From an uncultured Flavobacteriaceae bacterium (lineage in GTDB: Bacteria > Bacteroidota > Bacteroidia > Flavobacteriales > Flavobacteriaceae), in NCBI GenBank assembly GCA_937901915.1, contig CALGUD010000147.1:1-64000 (forward strand): a stretch of DNA of 64,000 nt, in the 5' to 3' direction. Below the pieces are notes generated by a model that saw nothing but the letters and a program-made list of their open reading frames with translations, made no database searches and was not told the DNA's origin. A program made the translations under genes and the position numbers. Each line of letters opens with the position of its first letter. Position 1 is the first letter of the stretch. Of the stretch, positions 1-7,908 are shown piece by piece.

Positions 1-368
1 CTTTAAAAAGCAATAAACCTCCTGAAATACACCATTCAGACAGGGGGAGCCAGTACATTTATAATGATTATGTAAATCTGTTAAAGGGCAATGGTTGTAG
101 AATAAGTATGGCAAAAACAGCCCAGGACAATGCCTACGCAGAACGAATAAACAGGACTATAAAGAACGATTATATTGAACATTGGAAACCCAAAAGTTTT
201 GACCAGTTAAAACGAATGGTAAAAAAAGCTGTCAATCAATACAATGCCAAGAGGCCACATAACAGTATCGGAAAAGTAAGCCCAATGGAATTTGAAAAAA
301 GATTGTTGATGAAAAGATCTTTTCATCAACAATCAATCACTATTTTTAATAATGAAATTAATGTTTAA
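1..368 (+). mobile_element. IS3-family transposase OrfB, C-terminal part (cut by window edge)
   Basis: The reading frame is open from base 3 and carries the end of an rve-type DDE integrase domain. The motif HHSDRGSQY holds the second catalytic Asp, and the catalytic Glu lies in AYAERINRTIK. An ATG at 108 is internal and not the real start. This half of IS3 OrfB cuts and joins the element ends. The N-terminal half and the left end lie outside the window, so intactness cannot be judged. The right terminal inverted repeat should lie shortly after the stop at 368, but I cannot place it without the left end. Confidence 0.85.
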
Positions 369-694
369 AAACGGTCAACTCTATTCAGGGAACTACAAAT
401 TAAAGCAACAACCATTAATAAATATTAAGTGAATCTGTGACGAAAAAAACCAATTAATAATTAACTTTCAACAATTAACGGCCTTTACGGTTAAACAATA
501 AAACAAATCCCAAGCACTATTCTAATGCCAATTAATATATAATTCGTGCGTTCTTGGCGTGTTACCAATTAACCATTAACGGTAAACGTTTAACATAATA
601 CCCGATTAAACGATTACACAGTTCAACGATTAAACATTAAAACAATAACCATTAACTTTACCTGCGGTTCTGAAACATTAAAAATATTTATGAC
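369..694. other. Non-coding gap with AT-rich degenerate repeats
   Basis: This stretch between the transposase and coaD has no credible gene. It is full of short variants of TTAACGATTAA / ATTAACCATTAACGG, which look like a decayed low-complexity repeat. The right end of the insertion sequence must lie in its first few tens of bases. I see no clear TAnnTTTG promoter box for coaD. Confidence 0.5.
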
Positions 695-1153
695 ATGAAA
701 CGAGCAGTTTTTCCCGGGTCATTCGATCCTATCACATTAGGACATTATGATATAATTATCAGAGGCCTCACCCTTTTTGATGAAATTGTACTGGCTATTG
801 GTGTAAACGCTGAAAAAAAATACATGTTTACCTTAAAAGAGCGAACTAATTTTTTAGAAGAAGCTTTTAAGGATGAGCCGAAAATAAAAGTAATGACCTA
901 CAAGGGCCTTACTGTGGATTTCTGTAAAAATATAAATGCCGACTTTATTCTTCGAGGATTAAGAAATCCAGCCGATTTTGAATTTGAGAAAGCTATTGCC
1001 CATACCAACCGTAAATTATCAGACATAGAAACCGTTTTTTTACTTACCTCCTCAGGCAAATCATATATCAGTTCATCTATTGTAAGAGATGTTATAAGAA
1101 ATGGAGGGGATTATACCAGTTTAGTGCCGGACACGGTGCGAATAAAAAAATAA
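695..1153 (+). CDS. coaD: Phosphopantetheine adenylyltransferase (CoaD)
   Basis: Catalyses the fourth step of coenzyme A synthesis, transferring AMP from ATP to 4'-phosphopantetheine in the cytoplasm. At 152 residues it has the usual CoaD length. GSFDP at residues 8-12 and T14-L-G-H17 form the nucleotidyltransferase TxGH motif, and ISSSIVR at 125-131 is the conserved C-terminal ATP-binding motif. It starts at the only sensible ATG and stands alone upstream of rpoD, separated by 98 bp. It is complete despite lying just downstream of an insertion sequence end. Confidence 0.97.
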   Translation: MKRAVFPGSFDPITLGHYDIIIRGLTLFDEIVLAIGVNAEKKYMFTLKERTNFLEEAFKDEPKIKVMTYKGLTVDFCKNINADFILRGLRNPADFEFEKAIAHTNRKLSDIETVFLLTSSGKSYISSSIVRDVIRNGGDYTSLVPDTVRIKK

Positions 1154-1236
1154 TTATTTAAAACTTTTCATTTCTTTGTAACCTTTTGGTAACATTATAC
1201 GTATAACCACCTGTATACCCAATATTCACCATTAAG

Positions 1237-1242
1237 AAGGAG
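1237..1242 (+). promoter_or_regulatory. Strong Shine-Dalgarno sequence before rpoD
   Basis: AAGGAG (within AGAAGGAG, 1235-1242) lies 9 nt before the rpoD ATG, an ideal spacing. Most genes in this window have no such sequence, which is the norm in Bacteroidota, where ribosomal proteins hide the anti-SD end of 16S rRNA. Its presence here is therefore unusual and may be regulatory. Confidence 0.7.
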
Positions 1243-1251
1243 AAAATTTAA

Positions 1252-2115
1252 ATGAGACAACTAAAAATTACAAAGCAGGTTACCAACAGGGAAACTGCTT
1301 CATTGGACAAGTACCTACAGGAAATTGGAAAAGTAGAATTAATTACTGCAGACCAGGAGGTTGAATTAGCACAACGGATTAAAGCGGGAGATCAGATTGC
1401 TTTAGAAAAATTAACTAAGGCTAATTTACGTTTCGTGGTATCGGTAGCTAAACAATATCAAAACCAGGGATTAACCCTTCCGGATCTTATTAATGAAGGT
1501 AACCTCGGACTTATTAAAGCTGCACAACGTTTTGATGAAACGCGTGGTTTTAAATTTATTTCATATGCCGTATGGTGGATTCGTCAATCTATCCTACAGG
1601 CATTGGCCGAACAATCCCGTATTGTTCGTTTACCCTTAAACAAAATTGGCTCTATAAACAAGATCAATAAAACGTATGCTTTCCTTGAGCAGGCACACGA
1701 ACGTATTCCTTCTGCCGAAGAGATTGCGAAAGAACTTGACATGTCTGTAAATGACGTAAAAGAGTCCATGAAGAATTCCGGCCGTCACGTCTCTATGGAC
1801 GCGCCCCTTGTAGAAGGAGAGGATTCTAATCTATACGATGTATTGCGTAGTGGGGAGTCTCCAAATCCGGATAAAGACCTTCTTCATGAATCTTTACGTA
1901 CAGAAATTGAACGGGCTTTGGAAACATTAACTCCGCGTGAAGCCGATGTAATAAGACTTTACTTTGGTTTAGGTGACCAACACCCAATGACACTGGAAGA
2001 AATTGGTGAAACATTTGACCTGACCCGTGAACGTGTAAGACAAATTAAAGAAAAAGCAATCAGAAGGCTTAAACATACTTCAAGAAGTAAAATATTAAAA
2101 ACTTACTTAGGATAG
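1252..2115 (+). CDS. rpoD: Primary RNA polymerase sigma factor RpoD (sigma-70 family, short form)
   Basis: Housekeeping sigma factor directing core RNA polymerase to -33/-7 promoters. The 287-residue protein lacks region 1.1, as in other Bacteroidota. Region 1.2 is at about 18-40 (LDKYLQEIGKVELIT), regions 2.1-2.4 run from about 55 to 120 and include FDETRGFKFISYAVWWIRQ, region 3 follows, and the region 4.2 helix-turn-helix is near 246-272 (TLEEIGETFDLTRERVRQIK). The start is fixed by the strong Shine-Dalgarno sequence 9 nt upstream. It is monocistronic and followed by two tandem hairpins. Confidence 0.97.
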   Translation: MRQLKITKQVTNRETASLDKYLQEIGKVELITADQEVELAQRIKAGDQIALEKLTKANLRFVVSVAKQYQNQGLTLPDLINEGNLGLIKAAQRFDETRGFKFISYAVWWIRQSILQALAEQSRIVRLPLNKIGSINKINKTYAFLEQAHERIPSAEEIAKELDMSVNDVKESMKNSGRHVSMDAPLVEGEDSNLYDVLRSGESPNPDKDLLHESLRTEIERALETLTPREADVIRLYFGLGDQHPMTLEEIGETFDLTRERVRQIKEKAIRRLKHTSRSKILKTYLG

Positions 2116-2210
2116 TTATTATAACATGATTTTTCTCAGTTTTAGTTAAAATTTTTTTTGTAACTTTAAATTATATAAAAAATACTTACACTTAAAATAT
2201 ATACAATAAC

Positions 2211-2237
2211 AACAGTTTATCATAACTGTTCGTTTTT
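2211..2237 (+). terminator. First hairpin terminator after rpoD
   Basis: AACAGTT (2211-2217) pairs with AACTGTT (2224-2230) and is followed by CGTTTTTT. It is a short stem with a T-run, typical of a weak intrinsic terminator. A stronger hairpin follows within 20 bp. Confidence 0.6.
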
Positions 2238-2250
2238 TGATTGATGAATG

Positions 2251-2277
2251 AACTCCGGCTGATTACCGGAGTTTTTC
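2251..2277 (+). terminator. Second hairpin terminator after rpoD
   Basis: AACTCCGG (2251-2258) and CCGGAGTT (2266-2273) form a perfect 8-bp stem with a 7-nt loop, followed by TTT. This is the stronger of two tandem hairpins in the rpoD-rpe gap. The rest of that gap (2116-2433) holds no gene. Confidence 0.8.
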
Positions 2278-2410
2278 ATTTATATAAAAACTCATTTTCA
2301 AATTTACCCCAAACCTTACCCTCCGCCCTCCTATTTTCAACAATGATTAATGAAACAATCTAAAGGATAACTTCGGAACCCAAAGGGAAGGGACTTACTA
2401 ATAAGTTTAA

Positions 2411-2418
2411 TATCTTTG
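2411..2418 (+). promoter_or_regulatory. -7 promoter box of rpe-ypdA
   Basis: TATCTTTG matches the Bacteroidota -7 consensus TAnnTTTG and lies 15 nt before the ATG at 2434. A good -33 TTG is not visible. Because the box overlaps an in-frame upstream TTG codon, it argues for the ATG at 2434 as the true rpe start. Confidence 0.6.
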
Positions 2419-2433
2419 TGTAAAATTAAAAAA

Positions 2434-3093
2434 ATGAGTAAAAAAATAATAGCCCCTTCTTTACTAGCTGCAGATTTTGCCAACTTGCAACGGGATATAG
2501 AAATGGTTAATAAAAGTGAAGCAGACTGGTTTCATATTGATGTAATGGATGGGGTTTTTGTACCCAATATATCGTATGGCATGCCTGTTATTAAGTCTAT
2601 AGGGGAGCACGCAAAAAAACCATTGGATGTGCACCTTATGATTGTGGACCCCGACCGGTACATTAAAACTTTTGCCGATCTAGGAGCTGCTAACCTGACC
2701 GTTCACTACGAAGCTTGCACTCATTTACACAGAACTTTACAAGCGATAAAGGATGAGGGGATGAAAGCGGGCGTTGCTTTAAATCCACATACAAATGTGA
2801 ATCTCCTGGAAGATGTTATAAACAATATAGATATCGTTTTGTTAATGAGTGTAAATCCGGGGTTTGGAGGGCAAAAATTCATTAAAAATACCTACAAAAA
2901 AATTCAGCAGCTTAAAGAACTCATCATAACAAAAAATGCTTCAACTTTAATAGAAATTGATGGTGGTGTTAATGCCGATAATGCCAAAGCTTTAACAGAT
3001 GCCGGCGCTGATATTCTTGTAACCGGGAATTTTGTGTTTAGCAGTAAAGACCAAATTAAAACCATTCAAAATTTAAAGCAGAGCATTTCATAA
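2434..3093 (+). CDS. rpe: Ribulose-phosphate 3-epimerase
   Basis: Interconverts ribulose-5-phosphate and xylulose-5-phosphate in the pentose phosphate pathway. It is a TIM barrel of 219 residues from the ATG at 2434. A longer frame from TTG at 2416 would start inside the promoter box and is rejected. Metal- and substrate-binding motifs are H34-I-D36-V-M-D-G, HLMIVDP near 66, NPGFGGQ near 140 and IDGGVN near 172. The last base of the stop codon is the first base of the ypdA ATG, so the two genes are translationally coupled. Confidence 0.96.
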   Translation: MSKKIIAPSLLAADFANLQRDIEMVNKSEADWFHIDVMDGVFVPNISYGMPVIKSIGEHAKKPLDVHLMIVDPDRYIKTFADLGAANLTVHYEACTHLHRTLQAIKDEGMKAGVALNPHTNVNLLEDVINNIDIVLLMSVNPGFGGQKFIKNTYKKIQQLKELIITKNASTLIEIDGGVNADNAKALTDAGADILVTGNFVFSSKDQIKTIQNLKQSIS

Positions 3094-4064
3094 TGAAGCA
3101 TTTTGACCTTGTCATAATTGGTGGTGGGCCTATTGGTATTGCAAGCGGACTGGAGGCTAAAAAGAGGGGGCTTAACTATCTTATTATTGAAAAAGGCACC
3201 ATTGCAAATTCATTATTTAACTACCCTTTAAACATGCAGTTTTTTTCTACTTCAGAAAAACTGGAGATAGATGACATTCCATTTATCAGCACGGAGGCAA
3301 AACCAAAACGTAATGAAGCATTGGAATATTACAGAAGAATTGTTACATCCAATGACTTAAACATTCATTTATTTGAAAAAGTGATTTCAGTCACCAAGTC
3401 TGATAATAAGTTTAACATTGAAACTGAAAAAGATTCCTATACATCTGACTTCATTATCATAGCAACCGGATTTTATGATATTGCCAATCTCCTTAATGTT
3501 CCCGGCGAAAATCTACCTAAAGTAACACATTACTACAAAGAACCGCACTTTTATGCAAAACAAAGAGTAGCCGTTATCGGAGCAAGCAATTCTGCTGTAG
3601 ATGCCGCCCTGGAATGTTACAGAAAAGGTGCAGATGTGACCATGATCGTGCGTGAAAGTGATATTGGCAATAGAGTTAAATATTGGGTAAGGCCGGATAT
3701 TATAAACCGTATTAAAGAAGGAAGTATAAAAGCATTGTTTAATTCCAATTTAAAAGAAATAAAGGATGATCGAATTATTGTTACTACTCCTGATGGTATT
3801 ATTGAGATTGATAACGACTTTGTTATAGCGCTCACCGGTTATATGCCCAACTTTGAATTTCTCAGAAGCATGGGTGTTGTACTTTCTGATGATGAAAAGT
3901 TATATCCACAGTATAATGAGAAAACCATGGAAACAAATGTAAAAAATCTATATCTGGCCGGGGTAGTATGCGGAGGCATGGATACACATGTCTGGTTTAT
4001 AGAGAACTCACGTATCCATGCCAAAACAATAGTGAAAGATATTCTTTCAAAAATTAAAACTTAA
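3093..4064 (+). CDS. ypdA: YpdA-family FAD/NAD(P)-dependent thiol-disulfide oxidoreductase (putative bacillithiol disulfide reductase)
   Basis: Likely reduces bacillithiol disulfide or mixed disulfides with NADPH. The 323-residue protein has an N-terminal FAD Rossmann motif GGGPIG at 10-15 and an NADPH motif GASNSA near 163-168. A second FAD-contact motif is in the C-terminal LYLAGVVCGG segment. It lacks the CxxC of thioredoxin reductases, as expected for YpdA/Bdr. It overlaps rpe by one base and converges on the CBS gene with a 4-bp overlap. The assignment to bacillithiol rests on family resemblance. Confidence 0.85.
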   Translation: MKHFDLVIIGGGPIGIASGLEAKKRGLNYLIIEKGTIANSLFNYPLNMQFFSTSEKLEIDDIPFISTEAKPKRNEALEYYRRIVTSNDLNIHLFEKVISVTKSDNKFNIETEKDSYTSDFIIIATGFYDIANLLNVPGENLPKVTHYYKEPHFYAKQRVAVIGASNSAVDAALECYRKGADVTMIVRESDIGNRVKYWVRPDIINRIKEGSIKALFNSNLKEIKDDRIIVTTPDGIIEIDNDFVIALTGYMPNFEFLRSMGVVLSDDEKLYPQYNEKTMETNVKNLYLAGVVCGGMDTHVWFIENSRIHAKTIVKDILSKIKT

Positions 4065-4504
4065 CTTTCACTTGTACTTACTTCATAAAATTCATGATAA
4101 AAATATTTCATAAGGTCTGTAGTAGTTACGATTCCCACCAAAATATCCCCCTCAACTACAGGTAAAGCATGAAATTCCCTTTCTGAAAGTATTTTAGTTA
4201 CTTCTTTTATAGTGGTGTCCGGCGATACCACCACCGGATTATTAATCATTACTTGTGGTATTGAAAACATATCATAGACAATGCTTTCAACAGTATCATC
4301 GTCTTCATCAATTACATCGGCATAACTGATCCTCAATAAATCCGTATAACTTAAAATCCCAACTATTTTTTTATCTTCTACAACCGGCAAATGCCTTATT
4401 TTATGTTTTTTAAAAAGCTTTTCGGCTTTATAAAGGTCGTCTTTCACATTCAGGATAATCAATTCTGTTGACATTATCGTAGAAACTCTTGCATGATCTT
4501 TCAT
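4061..4504 (-). CDS. Tandem CBS-domain protein
   Basis: The 147-residue protein consists almost wholly of two CBS motifs (about 7-62 and 80-142), each with the typical xxxLPVVExxxxVGIxTxTDLL ending. Such pairs bind adenine nucleotides and sense energy state, usually regulating a partner protein. There is no catalytic domain and no obvious partner next door. An acidic loop (IDEDDDTVES) joins the two domains. Its 3' end overlaps the 3' end of ypdA by 4 bp in convergent orientation. Confidence 0.9.
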   Translation of the reverse strand: MKDHARVSTIMSTELIILNVKDDLYKAEKLFKKHKIRHLPVVEDKKIVGILSYTDLLRISYADVIDEDDDTVESIVYDMFSIPQVMINNPVVVSPDTTIKEVTKILSEREFHALPVVEGDILVGIVTTTDLMKYFYHEFYEVSTSES

Positions 4505-4589
4505 AGTAGTCTATGTATTAAATATTATATATATAAAACTAAATAACTCAGCGCATAAAAATTATGACAAATATCATTTAAAGAGTTTC

Positions 4590-5396
4590 TTAGTACTCTG
4601 CATAGTTAAAATTCAGCATCCTTTTAACCAACACATACATATCCGGGAATTCTGCCTTAAACCTTTTAGGGGATTCAAAAAAATGTTCCAGTATAACAGC
4701 AATGAATTCTAACCGGTTGGTTTTGGCATATTCACGGAAATAATTTGAACTAGACATCTGTGCTTCAACATCTGGTTTCTCAATATACTTTAAGATATCA
4801 AGGTATGTATCATGAAAAATGGTCGCCCCATTATCCCGTGATTTTAATCCGTGTATATTAAGTGCATGGGTAAATTCATGTATAGCCAGATTCAGGTTAT
4901 CATCTTTTTTTTCAATCCCTTTTTTAACATCCTGCCATGAAAGCACAATTGCTTTTAACCCCAGGTTAAATTCTCCTTTATGGTATACACGGTTTATTAA
5001 TGAATAGTATTCTTTAGGATATATGATTATTTTATCGAAAGTTTCTATCAAATAATGGCGAAAACCAAATGTAAGCATTACATAATTACCCGAAATCACT
5101 ATTTTCATTTCGTCGGTTATTTTTAAGTCCTCCCTACCTATAAAATCGTAGTGTGAAATGAATGTAGCTACTCTATGGTTAAAAAAGCTTTTATTTTCTG
5201 AACTTAGATTTTTATAAAACTCAATGTTTTCGTTTAGGATATGTATTTGTGAAGTATTTAATTTCTTTTTTATAAAATAAAAATGTACATAAACGGGCTT
5301 TTTAAACAGGTATACATATAGAATTTCGAAGCTTTTAACAAGAAGGATGCTAAAGGCAATATAAATTAACCCTTTAAGTATGTAAACAGATGCCAT
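4590..5396 (-). CDS. MtfA/M90-like zinc metallopeptidase, membrane-anchored
   Basis: A 268-residue protein with an N-terminal hydrophobic segment (about 8-30) and a zincin motif HEFTHALNIHG near residue 172, with a downstream Glu-rich helix around 230 (NRLEFIAVILEHFFE). The arrangement matches the MtfA (glucose-regulated peptidase, M90) family, which acts on the Mlc repressor in E. coli. Bacteroidota members have a membrane anchor and unknown targets. A perfect 11-bp inverted repeat lies directly upstream (5400-5439). Confidence 0.8.
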   Translation of the reverse strand: MASVYILKGLIYIAFSILLVKSFEILYVYLFKKPVYVHFYFIKKKLNTSQIHILNENIEFYKNLSSENKSFFNHRVATFISHYDFIGREDLKITDEMKIVISGNYVMLTFGFRHYLIETFDKIIIYPKEYYSLINRVYHKGEFNLGLKAIVLSWQDVKKGIEKKDDNLNLAIHEFTHALNIHGLKSRDNGATIFHDTYLDILKYIEKPDVEAQMSSSNYFREYAKTNRLEFIAVILEHFFESPKRFKAEFPDMYVLVKRMLNFNYAEY

Positions 5397-5399
5397 GCT

Positions 5400-5439
5400 C
5401 TAAAATAGTAATAACTTCTACATTGTAATACTATTTTAG
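5400..5439. repeat. Perfect 11-bp inverted repeat upstream of the MtfA-like gene
   Basis: CTAAAATAGTA (5400-5410) and TACTATTTTAG (5429-5439) are exact inverted copies with an 18-nt spacer, 4 bp upstream of the peptidase ATG. There is no T-run for a classical terminator of the upstream XRE gene. An operator or mRNA leader structure is equally possible. Confidence 0.5.
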
Positions 5440-5479
5440 GTTTTCTTTATTAAAGAGAAAAGTTTTGTAGGGAATTCAA

Positions 5480-5869
5480 CTATTTCTTTTTTGATTTTCT
5501 TTGAATTTGATTAATTTTCCGGGTAATACTCTTTATTGCCTTATTATGATTATCGGTTAGTATCTGAAGTTTGTTTTCAATTTTATCATCAATTAATTTA
5601 TCGATACTTTTGTAGGAAGAGGCAGGCTCATTTGCGTGAACAGATTCCGGGTCTAACATATCACCTTTACCGGTTAAAAACCATTGTGGATTAACTTCGG
5701 TGAAATATGAAGATATTTTCTCTATCACATCTGCCCCAACATTCCGTTCGTTCCTTATTTGTCCACCTATGTAACCATTACTAAAGCCAAACAAGTTATC
5801 AAAGGCATTGTAACTAAGTTTATAATGCTTTCTAATCTTATCAATTCTGTGTATAATTCTTTCTGACAT
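5480..5869 (-). CDS. XRE-type phage-repressor-like transcription regulator
   Basis: A 129-residue DNA-binding protein. Residues 1-65 form a Cro/CI helix-turn-helix (KLSYNAFDNLFGFSNGYIGG), followed by the NPQWFLTGKGDML motif that ends this domain in many flavobacterial repressors, then a lysine-rich coiled tail. It is divergent from the 88-residue gene at 5980. Two copies of TATTTTCTGTAA in the shared intergenic region are good candidate operators, so it probably represses both itself and the divergent gene. Confidence 0.85.
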   Translation of the reverse strand: MSERIIHRIDKIRKHYKLSYNAFDNLFGFSNGYIGGQIRNERNVGADVIEKISSYFTEVNPQWFLTGKGDMLDPESVHANEPASSYKSIDKLIDDKIENKLQILTDNHNKAIKSITRKINQIQRKSKKK

Positions 5870-5874
5870 AAAAA

Positions 5875-5917
5875 TATTTTCTGTAATCTATTTGTTTTAT
5901 GAGAGTATTTTCTGTAA
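5875..5917. promoter_or_regulatory. Direct-repeat operator for the XRE regulator
   Basis: TATTTTCTGTAA occurs exactly twice, at 5875-5886 and 5906-5917, 31 bp apart (about three helical turns). The second copy overlaps the plus-strand -7 box and the first lies just upstream of its -33. Both lie in the leader of the minus-strand regulator transcript. This geometry suits a repressor that controls both directions. Confidence 0.6.
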
Positions 5918-5922
5918 CTTTG
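5891..5922 (+). promoter_or_regulatory. Sigma-A promoter of the 88-residue gene
   Basis: TTTG (5891-5894), 20-nt spacer, TAACTTTG (5915-5922): a close match to the Bacteroidota housekeeping promoter. The ATG follows at 5980. Confidence 0.7.
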
Positions 5923-5937
5923 AATACGTTTTATACA

Positions 5938-5968
5938 CAAATATAACACAATAGTTACACAACAACAA
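5938..5968 (-). promoter_or_regulatory. Sigma-A promoter of the XRE regulator
   Basis: On the minus strand TATATTTG (5938-5945) is preceded, 20 nt upstream, by TTG (5966-5968). It drives leftward transcription across both candidate operators into the regulator gene starting at 5869. Confidence 0.6.
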
Positions 5969-5979
5969 TACGTAATACT

Positions 5980-6246
5980 ATGATTACAGATGAAGAGCGC
6001 ATTATGATAAAAAAAATATTAGGGGTTCATTACACCAATGTGGTTTATGATTTTTTAATAAAAGAAAAAATAGTTACCAATAAAAATAAACCTTATTCGA
6101 AAAGAATGATCCGTGCTGTGTGTCAACAAACAAGAGAAAACAAACAAATTGAAAATGCTATTATTAAACTTTGCCATCAGGAAACCTTAAAACAAAAGGA
6201 AGAGACAGCGAATAGAAAAATTTTATCTCAAAAAATAAACTATTAA
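5980..6246 (+). CDS. Small basic protein divergent from the XRE repressor, function unknown
   Basis: 88 residues, rich in Lys, Ile and Asn, with no signal peptide or membrane segment. The central part (KNKPYSKRMIRAVCQQTREN) reads like a compact helix-turn-helix, and its position opposite a CI-like repressor recalls a Cro-type partner, but this is inference. Short proteins of this form occur in many flavobacteria, often next to such regulators. Its promoter overlaps the candidate repressor sites. Confidence 0.7.
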   Translation: MITDEERIMIKKILGVHYTNVVYDFLIKEKIVTNKNKPYSKRMIRAVCQQTRENKQIENAIIKLCHQETLKQKEETANRKILSQKINY

Positions 6247-6290
6247 TGTATTTTTAACGTTAATCACCATAAAAACAGGTATTTATTAAA

Positions 6291-6566
6291 ATGAAAAATC
6301 TTGAAGTTCATAAATTGCTTACCATGGAAGTTTTTGAAGATCCTACGGTTAAAATTTATATAGACGCATCTCAAAAGAAGGTCTATTTTTCTCAAAACGG
6401 GCCTATAAAACCATTTAAAGACCTTCCTGAAAATATCATGGAAGACTTATCAAACAAACTATTAAGTGATGCCAATTCCTTACGAAAATTAAAAGATTTA
6501 CCTCGACATATCATGTTAGAAAGGTTTGCATTTTATCATTTTCAAACGTTTAAAAATGATTTTTAA
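6291..6566 (+). CDS. Hypothetical 91-residue protein
   Basis: I do not recognise a family. It is soluble and mixed alpha/beta by composition, with no signal peptide. It begins 44 bp after the 88-residue gene and ends before a strong terminator, so the two are probably cotranscribed. The pair may be a remnant of a small mobile or phage-like locus controlled by the XRE repressor. Confidence 0.65.
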   Translation: MKNLEVHKLLTMEVFEDPTVKIYIDASQKKVYFSQNGPIKPFKDLPENIMEDLSNKLLSDANSLRKLKDLPRHIMLERFAFYHFQTFKNDF

Positions 6567-6614
6567 ATATCCTGCTTGAACTAACCTCAGCCCAATTTGA
6601 ATTAGTTTCTGATG

Positions 6615-6645
6615 AAAATCCCACACCAAGTGGGGTTTTCTGTTT
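6615..6645 (+). terminator. Intrinsic terminator after the 91-residue gene
   Basis: AAAATCCCAC (6615-6624) pairs with GTGGGGTTTT (6630-6639) across a 5-nt loop, followed by further T residues. The A-run on the left arm makes it potentially bidirectional, serving the convergent membrane-protein gene ending at 6664 as well. Confidence 0.8.
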
Positions 6646-6663
6646 TTAAAAACGGAACATTAT

Positions 6664-7398
6664 TTACGAATTTAATTCAGCTTCTTTAGCTACTGCTTTC
6701 TTTTTACTTAGTTGTACAATTGATAAAACATGTATAAAAACGGCTGAAGGCATTAAAAAAGCAGGTACTAAAACATATGGATACATGCCAAACCTTTTTG
6801 GCATTAACTCTTCACTGCTTCCGTAAAAACCGGGAAAATATGCCGTAGTTATCACTACAAAGATAATACTGGCAATTACACTTAAACCCAGAAAATTCCA
6901 CCAAATTGCAATTTTTTTAGCCCCGGTTTTCTTTTTATAAACCCAATACCCAACTAAAGGGGCTGAAAATGCAAATATCATGTCATAATTATAACCTTCA
7001 ATAGTCATGTTGGAATGTAAAATTCCCTCTGCGATTGAAAAAACGAAGATTATTTCAATACAAATCCTGAATGTTTGATAAAAAATCAGCCAATGTTCCG
7101 GGATTTTCTGCAACCAGTTTTTATTCCTGTTTACATATGCAAATATTCCAATAAATATGAACGTAGGCAAAACAAGAAATAAGGGAATTCTTGGCGATAA
7201 ATTGTATTCCTGTAGCATCCCTGTTTGTGCAATCAGAAAAATATAGAGGTGCCATAACAACAAAAAAATGACCAGGAGCACTATTTTGTTCCTTATTTTA
7301 GTTGTGGTAAAAGTTTTTTTAATCGTTTTCACCCCCAATATAACAATGATGATTGTCATTAATAGTGAAAGGACAATGTAAGCAAATTGTAAGTTCAT
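6664..7398 (-). CDS. Seven-helix integral membrane protein, function unknown
   Basis: A 244-residue hydrophobic protein with about seven predicted transmembrane segments and a short charged C-terminal tail. No catalytic motif is evident. Its ATG overlaps the stop codon of the upstream MarR gene (ATGA, 4 bp), so the two form an operon and this protein is probably what the regulator controls. It could be a transporter, sensor or lipid-associated membrane protein; I cannot decide. Confidence 0.75.
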   Translation of the reverse strand: MNLQFAYIVLSLLMTIIIVILGVKTIKKTFTTTKIRNKIVLLVIFLLLWHLYIFLIAQTGMLQEYNLSPRIPLFLVLPTFIFIGIFAYVNRNKNWLQKIPEHWLIFYQTFRICIEIIFVFSIAEGILHSNMTIEGYNYDMIFAFSAPLVGYWVYKKKTGAKKIAIWWNFLGLSVIASIIFVVITTAYFPGFYGSSEELMPKRFGMYPYVLVPAFLMPSAVFIHVLSIVQLSKKKAVAKEAELNS

Positions 7399-7823
7399 GA
7401 CTGGTTATTATTTAAAAGTTTAGAGTATAAAATATTTAAGGCATCTTCACCATCCGTTTCTATTATTGTCCTTATCTCTCTCATTGCCTTTTCCCATTCG
7501 GGTATAATAGTATTGACAAACGTTTTTCCCTCCTCTGTTATTTGAATGATTGGAAAATCGGCACGGGATACGTAATTTTTATCGAACAGGCGCTTCAGGT
7601 TCCTATTGAGTGTAGATTTTTCAAGAATGGCAATGTCAGAAAGTTGTTTTTGAGTTAACCCACCTTTTTTAGAAAGTATAAACAAAATGCTTAACTGACT
7701 ATCGGTGATATCATATGGTTTCAGATATTTTCTGAATACATTGGCGGTAATTCGACTAAGGCGCATCACTTTACCCGATATACACGTTTGAGGATTAAAT
7801 GATGTAAGATTATTAAAGCTCAT
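7395..7823 (-). CDS. MarR-family transcription regulator
   Basis: A winged-helix regulator of 142 residues. The HTH lies at about 50-75 (GGLTQKQLSDIAILEKSTLNR), followed by the wing and a C-terminal dimerisation helix. I chose the ATG at 7823: the frame extends to 7856, but that region contains the promoter and a perfect palindromic operator. It overlaps the downstream membrane-protein gene by 4 bp. The operator covers the -33 region, so autorepression is the likely mode. Confidence 0.88.
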   Translation of the reverse strand: MSFNNLTSFNPQTCISGKVMRLSRITANVFRKYLKPYDITDSQLSILFILSKKGGLTQKQLSDIAILEKSTLNRNLKRLFDKNYVSRADFPIIQITEEGKTFVNTIIPEWEKAMREIRTIIETDGEDALNILYSKLLNNNQS

Positions 7824-7827
7824 ATTA

Positions 7828-7859
7828 CAAATATACAAAAAAAGTTGTATATACAACTT
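7828..7859 (-). promoter_or_regulatory. MarR promoter with 18-bp palindromic operator
   Basis: AAGTTGTATATACAACTT (7842-7859) is a perfect palindrome. On the minus strand its TTG serves as -33, followed after 18 nt by TATATTTG (7828-7835) as -7. The -7 box ends only 4 nt before the ATG, so the transcript should be leaderless or nearly so. A MarR dimer on the palindrome would block polymerase. Confidence 0.75.
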
Positions 7860-7908
7860 AATCGTTGTCTAGTGGAATTTTGCTTGGTTTGATGTATCAT
7901 TCACGGGG

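Noticed and set aside
2416..2433. Upstream TTG start for rpe
   Set aside because: It overlaps the -7 promoter box, and family members begin at MSKKIIAPSLL.
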